Of a stretch of DNA of 64,000 nt, positions 33,421 through 41,335 are shown piece after piece; position 1 is the first letter of the stretch, and every line of letters begins with the position of its first letter. A model generated the notes under the pieces. It searched no databases and was not told the origin of the DNA. It worked only from the letters and a program-made list of their open reading frames with translations. This stretch comes from Flavisolibacter ginsenosidimutans. GTDB lineage: Bacteria; Bacteroidota; Bacteroidia; Chitinophagales; Chitinophagaceae. The stretch covers positions 3,100,001 through 3,164,000 of the forward strand of contig NZ_CP042433.1 of the NCBI RefSeq assembly GCF_007970805.1, given 5' to 3'. A program made the position numbers and the translations under genes.

Positions 33421-33508
33421 CGTGAGATGTGAGACGACAGACGTGAAATTGTAAAGTCCTTTGCTTTGTCGTTCACTCTTTTCTCACGTTTCTCTTTTCA
33501 CGTCTCAC
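33421..33508. repeat. Inverted repeat with GTGAGACG-type arms between convergent genes
   Basis: CGTGAGATGTGAGACG...ACGTGAAA on the left and TTTCTCACG...TTTTCACGTCTCAC on the right are imperfect complements. The element fills almost exactly the gap between the stops at 33416 and 33509. Confidence 0.6.
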
Positions 33509-34591
33509 CTATTTCATTACCACATCTTTTCCGGAACCCGCAATCTTCAATCCTTCTCTTTCCAGGAGTTGCAGCGCAAACAAATTCACCTTTTGCCGGA
33601 GGCTGTTGAACTGTGAGAGGTAAGCCGCCGGCACAAAATATTCAACCTGAATCGTATAGGCCTGCACGTTAATGTCAAGGAACAAAACGTTGTAAACTTC
33701 GATCTCTTTAATGCCGCTTAAAAAGCGCCGCAGTTCTTCCATCACCGCTTCTATTTTTTGCGAAGGCGTGTTTAAACTGATTTGCAAAAGCAATTCGTTC
33801 CGCTGTTGGGTACGTTGCGAAATGTTATCAAGTATCGTGTCCACCATTTGCTTGTTGGGCACCGTTACATACGTCTTTTGTTCGCTGCGGATGCGGGTGC
33901 TGCGCAAGCCGATGCGCTCCACCACGCCGGTAACGTTTTGCACTTTCACGGTATCGCCAATGTGAAAAGGTTTATCGAAAAAAATGACGAAAGAAGCAAT
34001 GAGGTTTTCCAGGCTTTCACGCAAAGCCAACGCTACCGCTGCACCCACAATGCTTAAGCCGGTAAGCAAGGTGGAAACGTTGTAATCAAAAGCCTTGTTG
34101 AGCATCACAATAAGGCCTAGCACACCCACAACAACCTTAATAAAATCCCGAAAGAAAACAATAAGCTGGTTGTCGCTTTGCGAAGGCGTGGCGTTGGCTT
34201 TTACTTGAAGAATGCTGGCAATGAAATCTATGACGCGCAACAACAGCCAGGTGAAAGCAAGAACCTGCACGGCAATGGCCAGCGAAAGCAGGATTTGCTG
34301 CAAGGAATATTTGTACAGCGTGAACTTGAAGGCATCGGGATAATGAAGTTGGTAGAAGGCAACGATACACACCGTAATGACGAGAAAAATTCCGAGTGGA
34401 TTCACAATCAGGTCGGAGAATTTTTGCTTGTCGTAATTTTTAAGCAGGCCGTGAAAGGCGCGGTAAAGAAGCGCAGCGAGATAACGGGAAATGATGCGGT
34501 TGAGAAGAAGCACAAAGAGCACAATGCCGGTCGTCCACAAATAACTTTCAACGGTGTTGTTCCAGATAACGCGGTCAAGGAAAGAATTCAT
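33509..34591 (-). CDS. MscS-family mechanosensitive channel
   Basis: 360 residues with four hydrophobic segments in the first 180. The pore-lining helix and beta domain read 'LSIVGAAVALALRESLENLIASFVIFFDKPFHIGDTVKV', the family signature. 'GVVERIGLRSTRIRSEQKTYVTVPNKQMV' is the conserved Sm-like part, and a mixed alpha/beta C-terminus follows. It releases solutes on hypo-osmotic shock through the inner membrane. Confidence 0.92.
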   Translation of the reverse strand: MNSFLDRVIWNNTVESYLWTTGIVLFVLLLNRIISRYLAALLYRAFHGLLKNYDKQKFSDLIVNPLGIFLVITVCIVAFYQLHYPDAFKFTLYKYSLQQILLSLAIAVQVLAFTWLLLRVIDFIASILQVKANATPSQSDNQLIVFFRDFIKVVVGVLGLIVMLNKAFDYNVSTLLTGLSIVGAAVALALRESLENLIASFVIFFDKPFHIGDTVKVQNVTGVVERIGLRSTRIRSEQKTYVTVPNKQMVDTILDNISQRTQQRNELLLQISLNTPSQKIEAVMEELRRFLSGIKEIEVYNVLFLDINVQAYTIQVEYFVPAAYLSQFNSLRQKVNLFALQLLEREGLKIAGSGKDVVMK

Positions 34592-34627
34592 CGCAACATC
34601 TCTTTTGCGATAAAATTAGGCATTGCG

Positions 34628-35440
34628 TTAATACCCGATCCGGTAAATGCGCAACGAATCCTGTGAAAACGTTATCAATTTATTGCTCGTAGTAAACGAA
34701 TGCAAATACGGTTTGAACGAAGAAGGAAACGCAAAGCTTTTCTCCGAAAAATTCACCGGGTTATAAACGACGATTGCATCCTTGCTTAACCGAACAATAC
34801 GGCCGTTGGTTACATCAATGGTGCCCCAATTCTTCAACGGAATCTTTCGTTTGTACGTGCCGTAATTGTCAAAAACAAAAATGCCGCTGGCAGAATCCGC
34901 TAAATAAACAAAGCCGTTTTCGTTGATGATTTTCTGTGGTGCAAAGCTTTGATTGAACAAGGCTCTGAAATCATCGGTTTGCAAAAGAAGGTTTCCGGCT
35001 TCGTCAAGCCTTTTGAGCTTGTTGTCGTAGGTATCAAACACCCAGATGTTGTTGTCGTAGGAAAGGCCAATGGCCGAAGGCTGAAGGATGTTGTACTTGC
35101 GCAAGTTGAGCGAACTGCGGCTCGCCAGAAAGCGATCAAGAATAACCACGTTGGAAAAATCTTTGTAAAACAACAATGGCTTCAGCGGATTTGTAACGTC
35201 AATGGCGGTAAGCTTTCCGTAGTTGCGAATGCCGTTGAACACGCCAATGGAATCTCCTTTTGGCCCAAACTTTTTTACTTGCCCGGTGGAAGAAATAATG
35301 TAAAGATTATCGAGGTTATCAACCGCCGCACCGGCAATATCACCTTTGTAGGTTTTGACGAGCGAAAAAGAAGAATCAGTGATTTGCGCACCAACCGCAC
35401 CGGCGATAAAACAACTTAGTATGAGAAAAAAAAACTTCAT
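34628..35440 (-). CDS. Secreted propeller-like protein
   Basis: 270 residues. Signal peptide ends near 'VGAQ' (19). Repeating units such as 'NLDNLYIISSTGQVKKFGPKGDSIG', 'NNIWVFDTYDNKLKRLDEAGNLL' and 'GFVYLADSASGIFVFDNYGTYKR' suggest a small beta propeller of the NHL/SMP-30 kind. No enzyme residues stand out. Its start overlaps the stop of the upstream lpxH-like gene by 4 nt, so the two are translationally coupled. Confidence 0.7.
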   Translation of the reverse strand: MKFFFLILSCFIAGAVGAQITDSSFSLVKTYKGDIAGAAVDNLDNLYIISSTGQVKKFGPKGDSIGVFNGIRNYGKLTAIDVTNPLKPLLFYKDFSNVVILDRFLASRSSLNLRKYNILQPSAIGLSYDNNIWVFDTYDNKLKRLDEAGNLLLQTDDFRALFNQSFAPQKIINENGFVYLADSASGIFVFDNYGTYKRKIPLKNWGTIDVTNGRIVRLSKDAIVVYNPVNFSEKSFAFPSSFKPYLHSFTTSNKLITFSQDSLRIYRIGY

Positions 35441-36222
35441 GCTTTGCGTACGATTTTGTCTTCTTTTCCGGTAAAGGATTTTAGCTCCAGTTCCTTCCCG
35501 TCAAACACCGCATAGGTTTGATAGTTTATCCATTCGCCTAAATTGACGTACCGGCTTTCATTGGTAAGACGGTAATCAATTGGCAGATGCCGGTGCCCAA
35601 ACACAAAAAAATGGTGTGGCTCTTTTTTCAATACTTCCTTGCTGTAAACAATCAACCATTCGTTCTCTTCGCCTAAAAAATTTTCTTCCGGATGGTGTTC
35701 TGCGCCACGGCTTTTTCCACTGAAATAATGGGCAAGGCCCATGCCCACCACCGGCGGCAAAACACCGAACAGCCATTGGCAAACCGGGTGACGAAAAACT
35801 TTCTTCAAGGCTTTGTAACCGTGATCGCCGGGGCCTAAACCGTCGCCGTGACCGATGTAAAACGATGCGTCGTTAAACGTGAAAACTTTCGGTTCAAAAT
35901 AAACCGGGATGTTCAATTCCTTTTCAAAATAATCCTTCATCCACATGTCGTGATTGCCCACGAAGAAATGAAGATGAATACCGGCATCGCTTAATTCAGC
36001 AATCTTTCCCAGGAAACGCACAAAACCTTTGGGTACCACTTTGCGGTACTCAAACCAAAAGTCAAACATGTCGCCCACCAAAAAAATGGTGTGTGCTTTA
36101 TTCTTGATGGAATCAAGAAATTGGACGATGAGTTTTTCCCGTTCCAAACTGGCGGCGGCATTGGGTACGCCGAGATGAAAATCGGAAAGAAAGTAAACGT
36201 TTTTGTTGGGTGGAAGCTGCAT
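35437..36222 (-). CDS. lpxH: UDP-2,3-diacylglucosamine diphosphatase (LpxH-like)
   Basis: 261 residues. The calcineurin-type metal motifs are all present: 'SDFHLG', 'GDMFDFWF', 'GNHDMW', 'GHGDG' and 'FGHRHLP'. The GDxFDFW variant and the length are those of LpxH/LpxH2, which removes UMP from UDP-diacylglucosamine to give lipid X in lipid A synthesis. It has no signal and acts at the cytosolic membrane face. It lies directly downstream of hicA (stop at 36226-36228) on the same strand. Confidence 0.87.
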   Translation of the reverse strand: MQLPPNKNVYFLSDFHLGVPNAAASLEREKLIVQFLDSIKNKAHTIFLVGDMFDFWFEYRKVVPKGFVRFLGKIAELSDAGIHLHFFVGNHDMWMKDYFEKELNIPVYFEPKVFTFNDASFYIGHGDGLGPGDHGYKALKKVFRHPVCQWLFGVLPPVVGMGLAHYFSGKSRGAEHHPEENFLGEENEWLIVYSKEVLKKEPHHFFVFGHRHLPIDYRLTNESRYVNLGEWINYQTYAVFDGKELELKSFTGKEDKIVRKA

Positions 36223-36225
36223 GAA

Positions 36226-36468
36226 TTATCCAAAAAGTTCGTCAATAACCTCTTCTTTTGTTTTGTTCACGTGATTTGCAACATCATTCAAAATCGCAGA
36301 AAGCGTTCCGATTCGAAGAGGATTGTGATTGGGAATAGTAAGGTGATGTTCACCGTTCACGGCAGTTGTTAGCCGGATGTGACTTCCTTTCTGCCGCTCT
36401 GATTGATAGCCGTATCTTGCCAGTGCTTTTATCAGTTCCTGGGCAGATAAACTGCGCGGCATCTTCAT
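36226..36468 (-). CDS. hicA: HicA-type mRNA interferase toxin
   Basis: 80 residues. 'SAQELIKALARYGYQSERQKGSHIRL' contains the double-stranded-RNA-binding-like fold with the catalytic His in 'KGSHIRL'. 'LTIPNHNPLRIGTLSAILNDV' is the typical C-terminal helix entry. HicA toxins cleave mRNA and tmRNA. The start overlaps the stop of the upstream antitoxin gene by 4 nt, the usual toxin-antitoxin layout, here with the antitoxin first. Confidence 0.88.
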   Translation of the reverse strand: MKMPRSLSAQELIKALARYGYQSERQKGSHIRLTTAVNGEHHLTIPNHNPLRIGTLSAILNDVANHVNKTKEEVIDELFG

Positions 36469-36671
36469 AAGGTGATCAATTCATCTCTTACAATGTGAAG
36501 TCGGATAAGCCTAGGCGCCTTCCCTTCATCGAAATGGCATTCAACCGCCTCTTTGATGTTTGTCTTTAATTCTGTCAAGGTATCCGCTTCGGTGAAAATG
36601 CTCTCACCCAAAGATCTAGCAATGTATCCGCCTTCAATGGCTTCTTCTACCAAAAAAATAATTTCTTTCAT
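36465..36671 (-). CDS. Short HicB-like antitoxin
   Basis: 68 residues. 'FLVEEAIEGGYIARSLGESIFTEADTLTELKTNIKEAVECHF' is the partial RNase-H-like fold of HicB antitoxins. It lacks the C-terminal DNA-binding helix-turn-helix or ribbon helix seen in long HicB, so auto-repression must work differently or is absent. It binds and neutralises the HicA encoded directly downstream. Confidence 0.85.
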   Translation of the reverse strand: MKEIIFLVEEAIEGGYIARSLGESIFTEADTLTELKTNIKEAVECHFDEGKAPRLIRLHIVRDELITL

Positions 36672-36704
36672 TGTCTTAAAACTACTACAAAACGAAGAGA
36701 AGGA

Positions 36705-37328
36705 TTACTGTTGGTCATCCACCACAAAACAATAAACTTCTTTTGGCCCGTGCACGCCAACAACAAGTGTTTTTTCTATGTCCGCGGTGCGGCTGGGACC
36801 AGTGGCAAGCGTAATGAGCGAAGGAAGATAATCGCGGTACTTGTCTTTAATGGCCTGCAACGCGTCTTTTATATCGTACACCAATTGCGAAGTATAAGCC
36901 ACGCAAACGTGCACTGGCGCATAAACGCTTGGAATGCGTCCCTGATGAACGGAACTTAATACAATGCTGCCGGTTCTTGCCACCAAGGCTTCGCAACTGG
37001 TTATGGAGGCTTCGCAAGAGGCAATGTCGTTGTGCAAACTGTTTGGCCCAACGATGCCTTGAAACTTTTCCTCTTCGCAGTAAATCTTTGTCCACTGGTT
37101 TTGGTAGCAAAGTTTTTCGAAGCCTGCTTTCAACTCCGCTTCGTCTACACAAAAGACAAACTTGCCTTGCAAAGCCGAAAATTGTTCGGCAAATTCTACT
37201 ACCAAATCTCCGCTTTGCGGTTGTACAGGGATGCCCGCAGTTTCTTCGGCCTGCGGAAAAGGCAATGGCGTTGGACTTGCCAACGCCATGCGTATTTTGT
37301 TTAGAATCTTACTCCTTGCTTCACTCAT
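36705..37328 (-). CDS. LUD-domain protein (LutC/YkgG-like)
   Basis: 207 residues. '[15 protein letters not shown]' at the N-terminus and the LUD core 'ASCEASITSCEALVARTGSIVLSS...GRIPSVYAPVHVCVAY' followed by 'SLITLATGPSRTADIEKTLVVGVHGPKEVYCFVV' are diagnostic. In LutABC the protein takes part in lactate oxidation, but LutA and LutB are absent here. The start overlaps the ftsH stop by 4 nt, so it is the last gene of an rsfS-ftsH-LUD run; the link to membrane proteolysis is unexplained. Confidence 0.88.
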   Translation of the reverse strand: MSEARSKILNKIRMALASPTPLPFPQAEETAGIPVQPQSGDLVVEFAEQFSALQGKFVFCVDEAELKAGFEKLCYQNQWTKIYCEEEKFQGIVGPNSLHNDIASCEASITSCEALVARTGSIVLSSVHQGRIPSVYAPVHVCVAYTSQLVYDIKDALQAIKDKYRDYLPSLITLATGPSRTADIEKTLVVGVHGPKEVYCFVVDDQQ

Positions 37329-39403
37329 TTTGCGGCGGGTTGCTGGTTGGTTACGTTCGGGTCATAAGGTGGTACGCCTTCGCTGATGCCGCCTTCGGGA
37401 TGTGCTTCGAGGCCATCATCCAAGGGCTTTTTTTCTTCGTACGGACGCGGGCCAATCAAAGCCTCAACATCGCTTTGAAACAACACTTCCTTATCAAGCA
37501 AAGCTTCGGCTAATTTTTCCACTTCGCCTTTCTTTTCTGTCAGCAAATTTTTTGTCCGTGTGTAAGCATCATCAATCAGAAGCCGGACTTCGTCGTCAAT
37601 CATTTTGGCCGTTTCTTCCGAGTAAGGCTTTTGAAACTGGTTCTCGGCCTGCGGATCGTAATAACTGATGTTGCCCACTTTGTCACTCATGCCGTAAACC
37701 GTTACCATCGCAGTGGCAATGCGGGTAATTTGCTGAAGGTCATTTTGCGCACCGGTCGAAATCTTGCCGAAGAAAATTTCTTCCGAAGCACGTCCACCGA
37801 GTGTCATACAAATCTGATCATGCAATTGATCGGTATTGTACAGATATTGTTCTTTCGGCGTGTATTGCGCATAACCCAAAGCCGCTGTGCCACGTGGTAC
37901 GATCGTTACTTTCAACAGCGGGTAAGCGTGTTCCAAAAACCAGCCGCATATTGCGTGACCAGCTTCGTGGTAAGCGATGATTTTTTTCTCTTCGGGAGAA
38001 ATGATTTTGTTCTTTTTTTCCAGGCCGCCAATCACGCGGTCAACGGCGTCCTGAAAATCGCTCATGTCCACCGCGTTTTTGCCTTTTCGGGCTGCAATCA
38101 GTGCTGCTTCGTTGCACACGTTGGCAATATCAGCACCGGCAAAACCGGGTGTCTGTTCGGCCAGTTTGTGAATGTCCACTTTCTCCGAAACCTTGATGGG
38201 TTTAAGGTGAACCTTGAAGATGGCTTCGCGGCCTTTCACATCAGGTTTGTCAATGGAAATTTGACGGTCGAAACGACCGGGACGCAACAAGGCAGTATCC
38301 AATACATCGGGACGGTTTGTCGCGGCCAAAACAATGATGCCGGTATCGGTGCCGAAGCCGTCCATTTCAACCAACAACTGGTTCAGCGTGCTTTCCCGTT
38401 CGTCGTTGCTCATCATCATGTTCTTGCCGCGGGCACGGCCAATGGCATCAATCTCATCAATAAAAATTACGCAAGGTGCTTTTTCTCTTGCTTGTTTAAA
38501 AAGGTCTCGAACACGGCTTGCACCCACGCCTACAAACATCTCCACAAAGTCCGATCCGCTAAGGCTGAAGAAAGGCACTTGCGCTTCGCCGGCCATTGCT
38601 TTTGCCAGCAGGGTTTTGCCCGTTCCGGGAGGGCCAACAAGCAGTGCGCCTTTCGGGATTTTTCCACCCAGCGACGTGTATTTTTTTGGATTGCGAAGGA
38701 AGTCCACGATCTCCATTACTTCCACTTTCGCCTCGTCTAACCCGGCTACGTCGGCAAAGGTGATGTTCACTTTCGTGCCTTTGTCAAACAGGGTTGCTTT
38801 CGATTTACCGATGTTGAAAATGCCGCCCGGCCCGCCGCCGCCGGCAGCGCCACCGCTCATTTTGCGCATGAGCAAAATCCAAATGCCGATGAGCAACAAG
38901 AAAGGAAGAATTGTTTGCAGAATCGGGGTAAACCAGTTGCTTTCCGTATCGGCATCGCCTACGTCGGCAACGCTGGGATGATTCTTGTAAAAGTCCCGCA
39001 TGTCATCGTTAAAGGACTCAACCGATCCTATTTTGAAGTAAGCATGAGGACCGTCCGCGTTAGCGGAAACGTTTTTGCCCAACAGATCGCTGTATTTACC
39101 GAGACTGGTTTTCTTGACGGTTACTTTTACGATGTTGCGGTTGGAGATGACAACGTATTGCTGGAGGTCATTGGCCGCAAGCATTTGCTCAAAATTGGCC
39201 TTTGTAATTTGTTTCGAAGCCGGTGAAAACGGACCGTTGAACAATTGCAACCCGATGAGCACGGCAAAGATGATGGCGTAAACCCAATAGAAAGAAAACC
39301 GTGGCCCTTTGCGGGGTGTGTTATTATCTCCTTCCCCGCCGTTCTTGTTAAACCGCGGCAACCGTGCTTTTTTATCGTTCTTATTATAAGGTTCCTGTGC
39401 CAT
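37325..39403 (-). CDS. ftsH: ATP-dependent zinc metalloprotease FtsH
   Basis: 692 residues. Two membrane helices (about 35-55 and 160-180) bracket a periplasmic part. The AAA+ domain has Walker A '[13 protein letters not shown]', Walker B '[11 protein letters not shown]' and '[18 protein letters not shown]' (second region of homology). The zinc protease site is 'HEAGH', with the third ligand in the C-terminal half. It degrades unfolded membrane proteins and short-lived regulators. The N-terminal cytosolic tail is Lys/Asn-rich. Confidence 0.96.
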   Translation of the reverse strand: MAQEPYNKNDKKARLPRFNKNGGEGDNNTPRKGPRFSFYWVYAIIFAVLIGLQLFNGPFSPASKQITKANFEQMLAANDLQQYVVISNRNIVKVTVKKTSLGKYSDLLGKNVSANADGPHAYFKIGSVESFNDDMRDFYKNHPSVADVGDADTESNWFTPILQTILPFLLLIGIWILLMRKMSGGAAGGGGPGGIFNIGKSKATLFDKGTKVNITFADVAGLDEAKVEVMEIVDFLRNPKKYTSLGGKIPKGALLVGPPGTGKTLLAKAMAGEAQVPFFSLSGSDFVEMFVGVGASRVRDLFKQAREKAPCVIFIDEIDAIGRARGKNMMMSNDERESTLNQLLVEMDGFGTDTGIIVLAATNRPDVLDTALLRPGRFDRQISIDKPDVKGREAIFKVHLKPIKVSEKVDIHKLAEQTPGFAGADIANVCNEAALIAARKGKNAVDMSDFQDAVDRVIGGLEKKNKIISPEEKKIIAYHEAGHAICGWFLEHAYPLLKVTIVPRGTAALGYAQYTPKEQYLYNTDQLHDQICMTLGGRASEEIFFGKISTGAQNDLQQITRIATAMVTVYGMSDKVGNISYYDPQAENQFQKPYSEETAKMIDDEVRLLIDDAYTRTKNLLTEKKGEVEKLAEALLDKEVLFQSDVEALIGPRPYEEKKPLDDGLEAHPEGGISEGVPPYDPNVTNQQPAAK

Positions 39404-39487
39404 TTTTTCTTTTTAAAATGAAAGCTGCAAGTAATGGAATTTTAGTTATCGTGACGTATCTATTTTAGAGATTAACAAAACGGCGCT

Positions 39488-39892
39488 TCAGCCGTTGTGC
39501 TCCTCCAGCGGCGCGTCGCTCCACATTTCTTCCAGCTTGTAAAACTTGCGGGTTTCACCGGTCATAATGTGCACCACAACGTTTACATAGTCAATCAAAA
39601 CCCATTGCAGGTTTTGCTTGCCTTCGTGCCGGTAAGGAATTTCGCCGCATTTCTTCTTTACTTCTTCTTCTACAAAATCGGAAATCGCCCTGATTTGCGG
39701 TTGGTTGTTGGCTTCGCAAATGATAAAGAAGTCGGCAACCGCTTCGGGTATTTTGCGCAGGTCAAGCGAGACAATGTTCTCGCCTTTTTTTTCCTGGATA
39801 GCCTTGATAATGGTTTTGTAAATCTTGGAGGCTTTGGTGAGCCGGGCGGGAGATTTCTTCCGTTTCGCCAATACGTCTAATGGTTGTTCCAA
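39488..39892 (-). CDS. rsfS: Ribosomal silencing factor RsfS
   Basis: 134 residues. The RsfS/Iojap core 'KTIIKAIQEKKGENIVSLDLRKIPEAVADFFIICEANNQPQIRAI' and 'IPYRHEGKQNLQWVLIDYVNVVVHIM' with 'FYKLEEMWSDAP' is complete. It binds ribosomal protein uL14 and blocks subunit joining in starvation. It lies upstream of ftsH on the same strand and is divergent from birA. Confidence 0.93.
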   Translation of the reverse strand: MEQPLDVLAKRKKSPARLTKASKIYKTIIKAIQEKKGENIVSLDLRKIPEAVADFFIICEANNQPQIRAISDFVEEEVKKKCGEIPYRHEGKQNLQWVLIDYVNVVVHIMTGETRKFYKLEEMWSDAPLEEHNG

Positions 39893-39982
39893 CTACTTCA
39901 AAAATTTTTGTTTTTCAAATTGTTTTTTCGATTCCGACAAGGTAGTTCAAGAGTGCTTTTCTTTGCCAAAAATAAATGATAA

Positions 39983-40732
39983 TTGGCGGCAACATTTTCA
40001 TTGGGTGAACCCTTTATAGAACTACAGCAGGTTGAAAGCACCAACAACTATGCCACCGGAGCCGTTCATGCAGGGTTGGCACAGCACGGCATGGTTGTGT
40101 TTACGCACCACCAAACAAAGGGCAAGGGACAACGCAACCGTACGTGGCAAAGCGAGGCCGGAAAAAACATTGCGATGAGCCTTGTTTTACAACCGCCAGA
40201 CCTGGCTCTGTCGCAGGCGTTTCTGCTCAGTATGGCAACAGCCTTGGGTCTGCGGGATTTTTTTGCAGCCTATGCAGGCGATGAAACAAAAGTTAAATGG
40301 CCCAACGATCTTTATTGGCGTGACAGAAAGGCAGCGGGCATTCTTATTGAGAACGTCGTGCAAAGCAGCGAGTGGAAGGCAGCCATCATCGGCATTGGCA
40401 TTAACATTAACCAGACGGCGTTTGGTACTTTTACAAACAAAGCGGTTTCGCTAAAGCAAATTACAGGAATAGAATACGAACCGCTTTTATTGGCCAAGGC
40501 CTTGTGTACACACTTGTCGAAAGCCTATGAGGTTCTTCAAAAGCTGCCTTCGGAAATTATCGAGGAGTATAAAAATCATCTCTACAAATTGAACGAAACC
40601 GTGCGCCTAAAAAAAGGCAGCCGCGTGTTTGATGCCGTGGTGAAAGACGTAACGGCTTTGGGCGAGATAGTGGTTCAACACGCCGTGGAAGAGCGGTTTG
40701 CCGTGGGTGAGGTGGAGTGGGTTTTTCAATAA
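39983..40732 (+). CDS. birA: Biotin--[acetyl-CoA carboxylase] ligase
   Basis: 249 residues; TTG start at 39983 (or a second TTG at 40001), as no suitable ATG precedes 'FIELQQVESTNNYA', the conserved N-terminus. The biotin/AMP site is 'KGKGQRNRTW' (GRGRxGR-like) and 'KVKWPNDLYW' has the catalytic Lys. 'IIGIGININQ' is typical. There is no N-terminal winged helix, so it is a monofunctional ligase that cannot repress. It biotinylates the carboxyl carrier protein. Confidence 0.9.
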   Translation: MAATFSLGEPFIELQQVESTNNYATGAVHAGLAQHGMVVFTHHQTKGKGQRNRTWQSEAGKNIAMSLVLQPPDLALSQAFLLSMATALGLRDFFAAYAGDETKVKWPNDLYWRDRKAAGILIENVVQSSEWKAAIIGIGININQTAFGTFTNKAVSLKQITGIEYEPLLLAKALCTHLSKAYEVLQKLPSEIIEEYKNHLYKLNETVRLKKGSRVFDAVVKDVTALGEIVVQHAVEERFAVGEVEWVFQ

Positions 40733-40734
40733 GC

Positions 40735-40816
40735 CACAAGCAATTGGCAATAAGCAAAAGAGTGTCTTGCCGTTTTTAAAGATTGCCTGTTGTTTATTGT
40801 CCGTTGCCCATTGCCT
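40735..40816. repeat. Imperfect inverted repeat between birA and bcp
   Basis: Left arm AAGCAATTGGCAATAAGCAA (about 40738-40757) and right arm TTGTTTATTGTCCGTTGCCC-ATTGCC (about 40791-40816) pair with bulges. The right arm overlaps the last codons of bcp, so part of the match may come from coding sequence. Confidence 0.4.
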
Positions 40817-41267
40817 TTACAATCTCCTCTGCATGGGCCTTGTTCTTTGGCCGCAGAAATACTTTTTTGATGATGCCTTTTTCGTCAATGACAAAAGTGG
40901 TACGGTGAAGGCCCATGTACTCTCGGCCATATAAATTCTTCATTCCCCACACGCCGTATTTTTCAATGATCTTGTGCTGCGGATCGGCAAGTAAGGTAAA
41001 AGGCAGGCCAAATTTCTCGCGAAACTTTTTGTGTTTCTTCTCATCGTCGGGGCTGATGCCGATGACGTTGAAACCGTTCTTCAAAAGCAAGCCGTAATTG
41101 TCGCGCAGGTTACAGGCTTGTACCGTGCAGGTCGGCGTGTCGTCTTCGGGATAGAAATACAACACGACTTTTTGGCCTTTTAAATCGGCCAGAGATACTT
41201 TGTTTCCGTCCTGGTCAACGCCGGTAAATGCCGGTGCTTTTTGTCCTTCCTGTAAATGAGTTGCCAT
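40794..41267 (-). CDS. bcp: Thioredoxin-dependent peroxiredoxin (BCP type)
   Basis: 157 residues. 'VVLYFYPEDDTPTCTVQACNLRD' has the peroxidatic Cys (TPTC) and the resolving Cys five residues later (QAC), the alpha-helix-2 arrangement of the BCP/PrxQ class. Thr-x-x-Cys and the later Arg in 'GLHRTTFVID' complete the active site. It reduces H2O2 and alkyl hydroperoxides in the cytosol. It converges with birA. Confidence 0.93.
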   Translation of the reverse strand: MATHLQEGQKAPAFTGVDQDGNKVSLADLKGQKVVLYFYPEDDTPTCTVQACNLRDNYGLLLKNGFNVIGISPDDEKKHKKFREKFGLPFTLLADPQHKIIEKYGVWGMKNLYGREYMGLHRTTFVIDEKGIIKKVFLRPKNKAHAEEIVKAMGNGQ

Positions 41268-41335
41268 ACGGTAATTTGAGATTTGAAATTTATAGTTTAA
41301 GATCGTTCATGCTTGAGTTAATCCTCATCTTTCTC

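Noticed and set aside
37631..38740. 369-residue open frame on the plus strand inside ftsH
   Set aside because: Lies fully antisense to the AAA+ and protease core; its length comes from the codon bias of ftsH.
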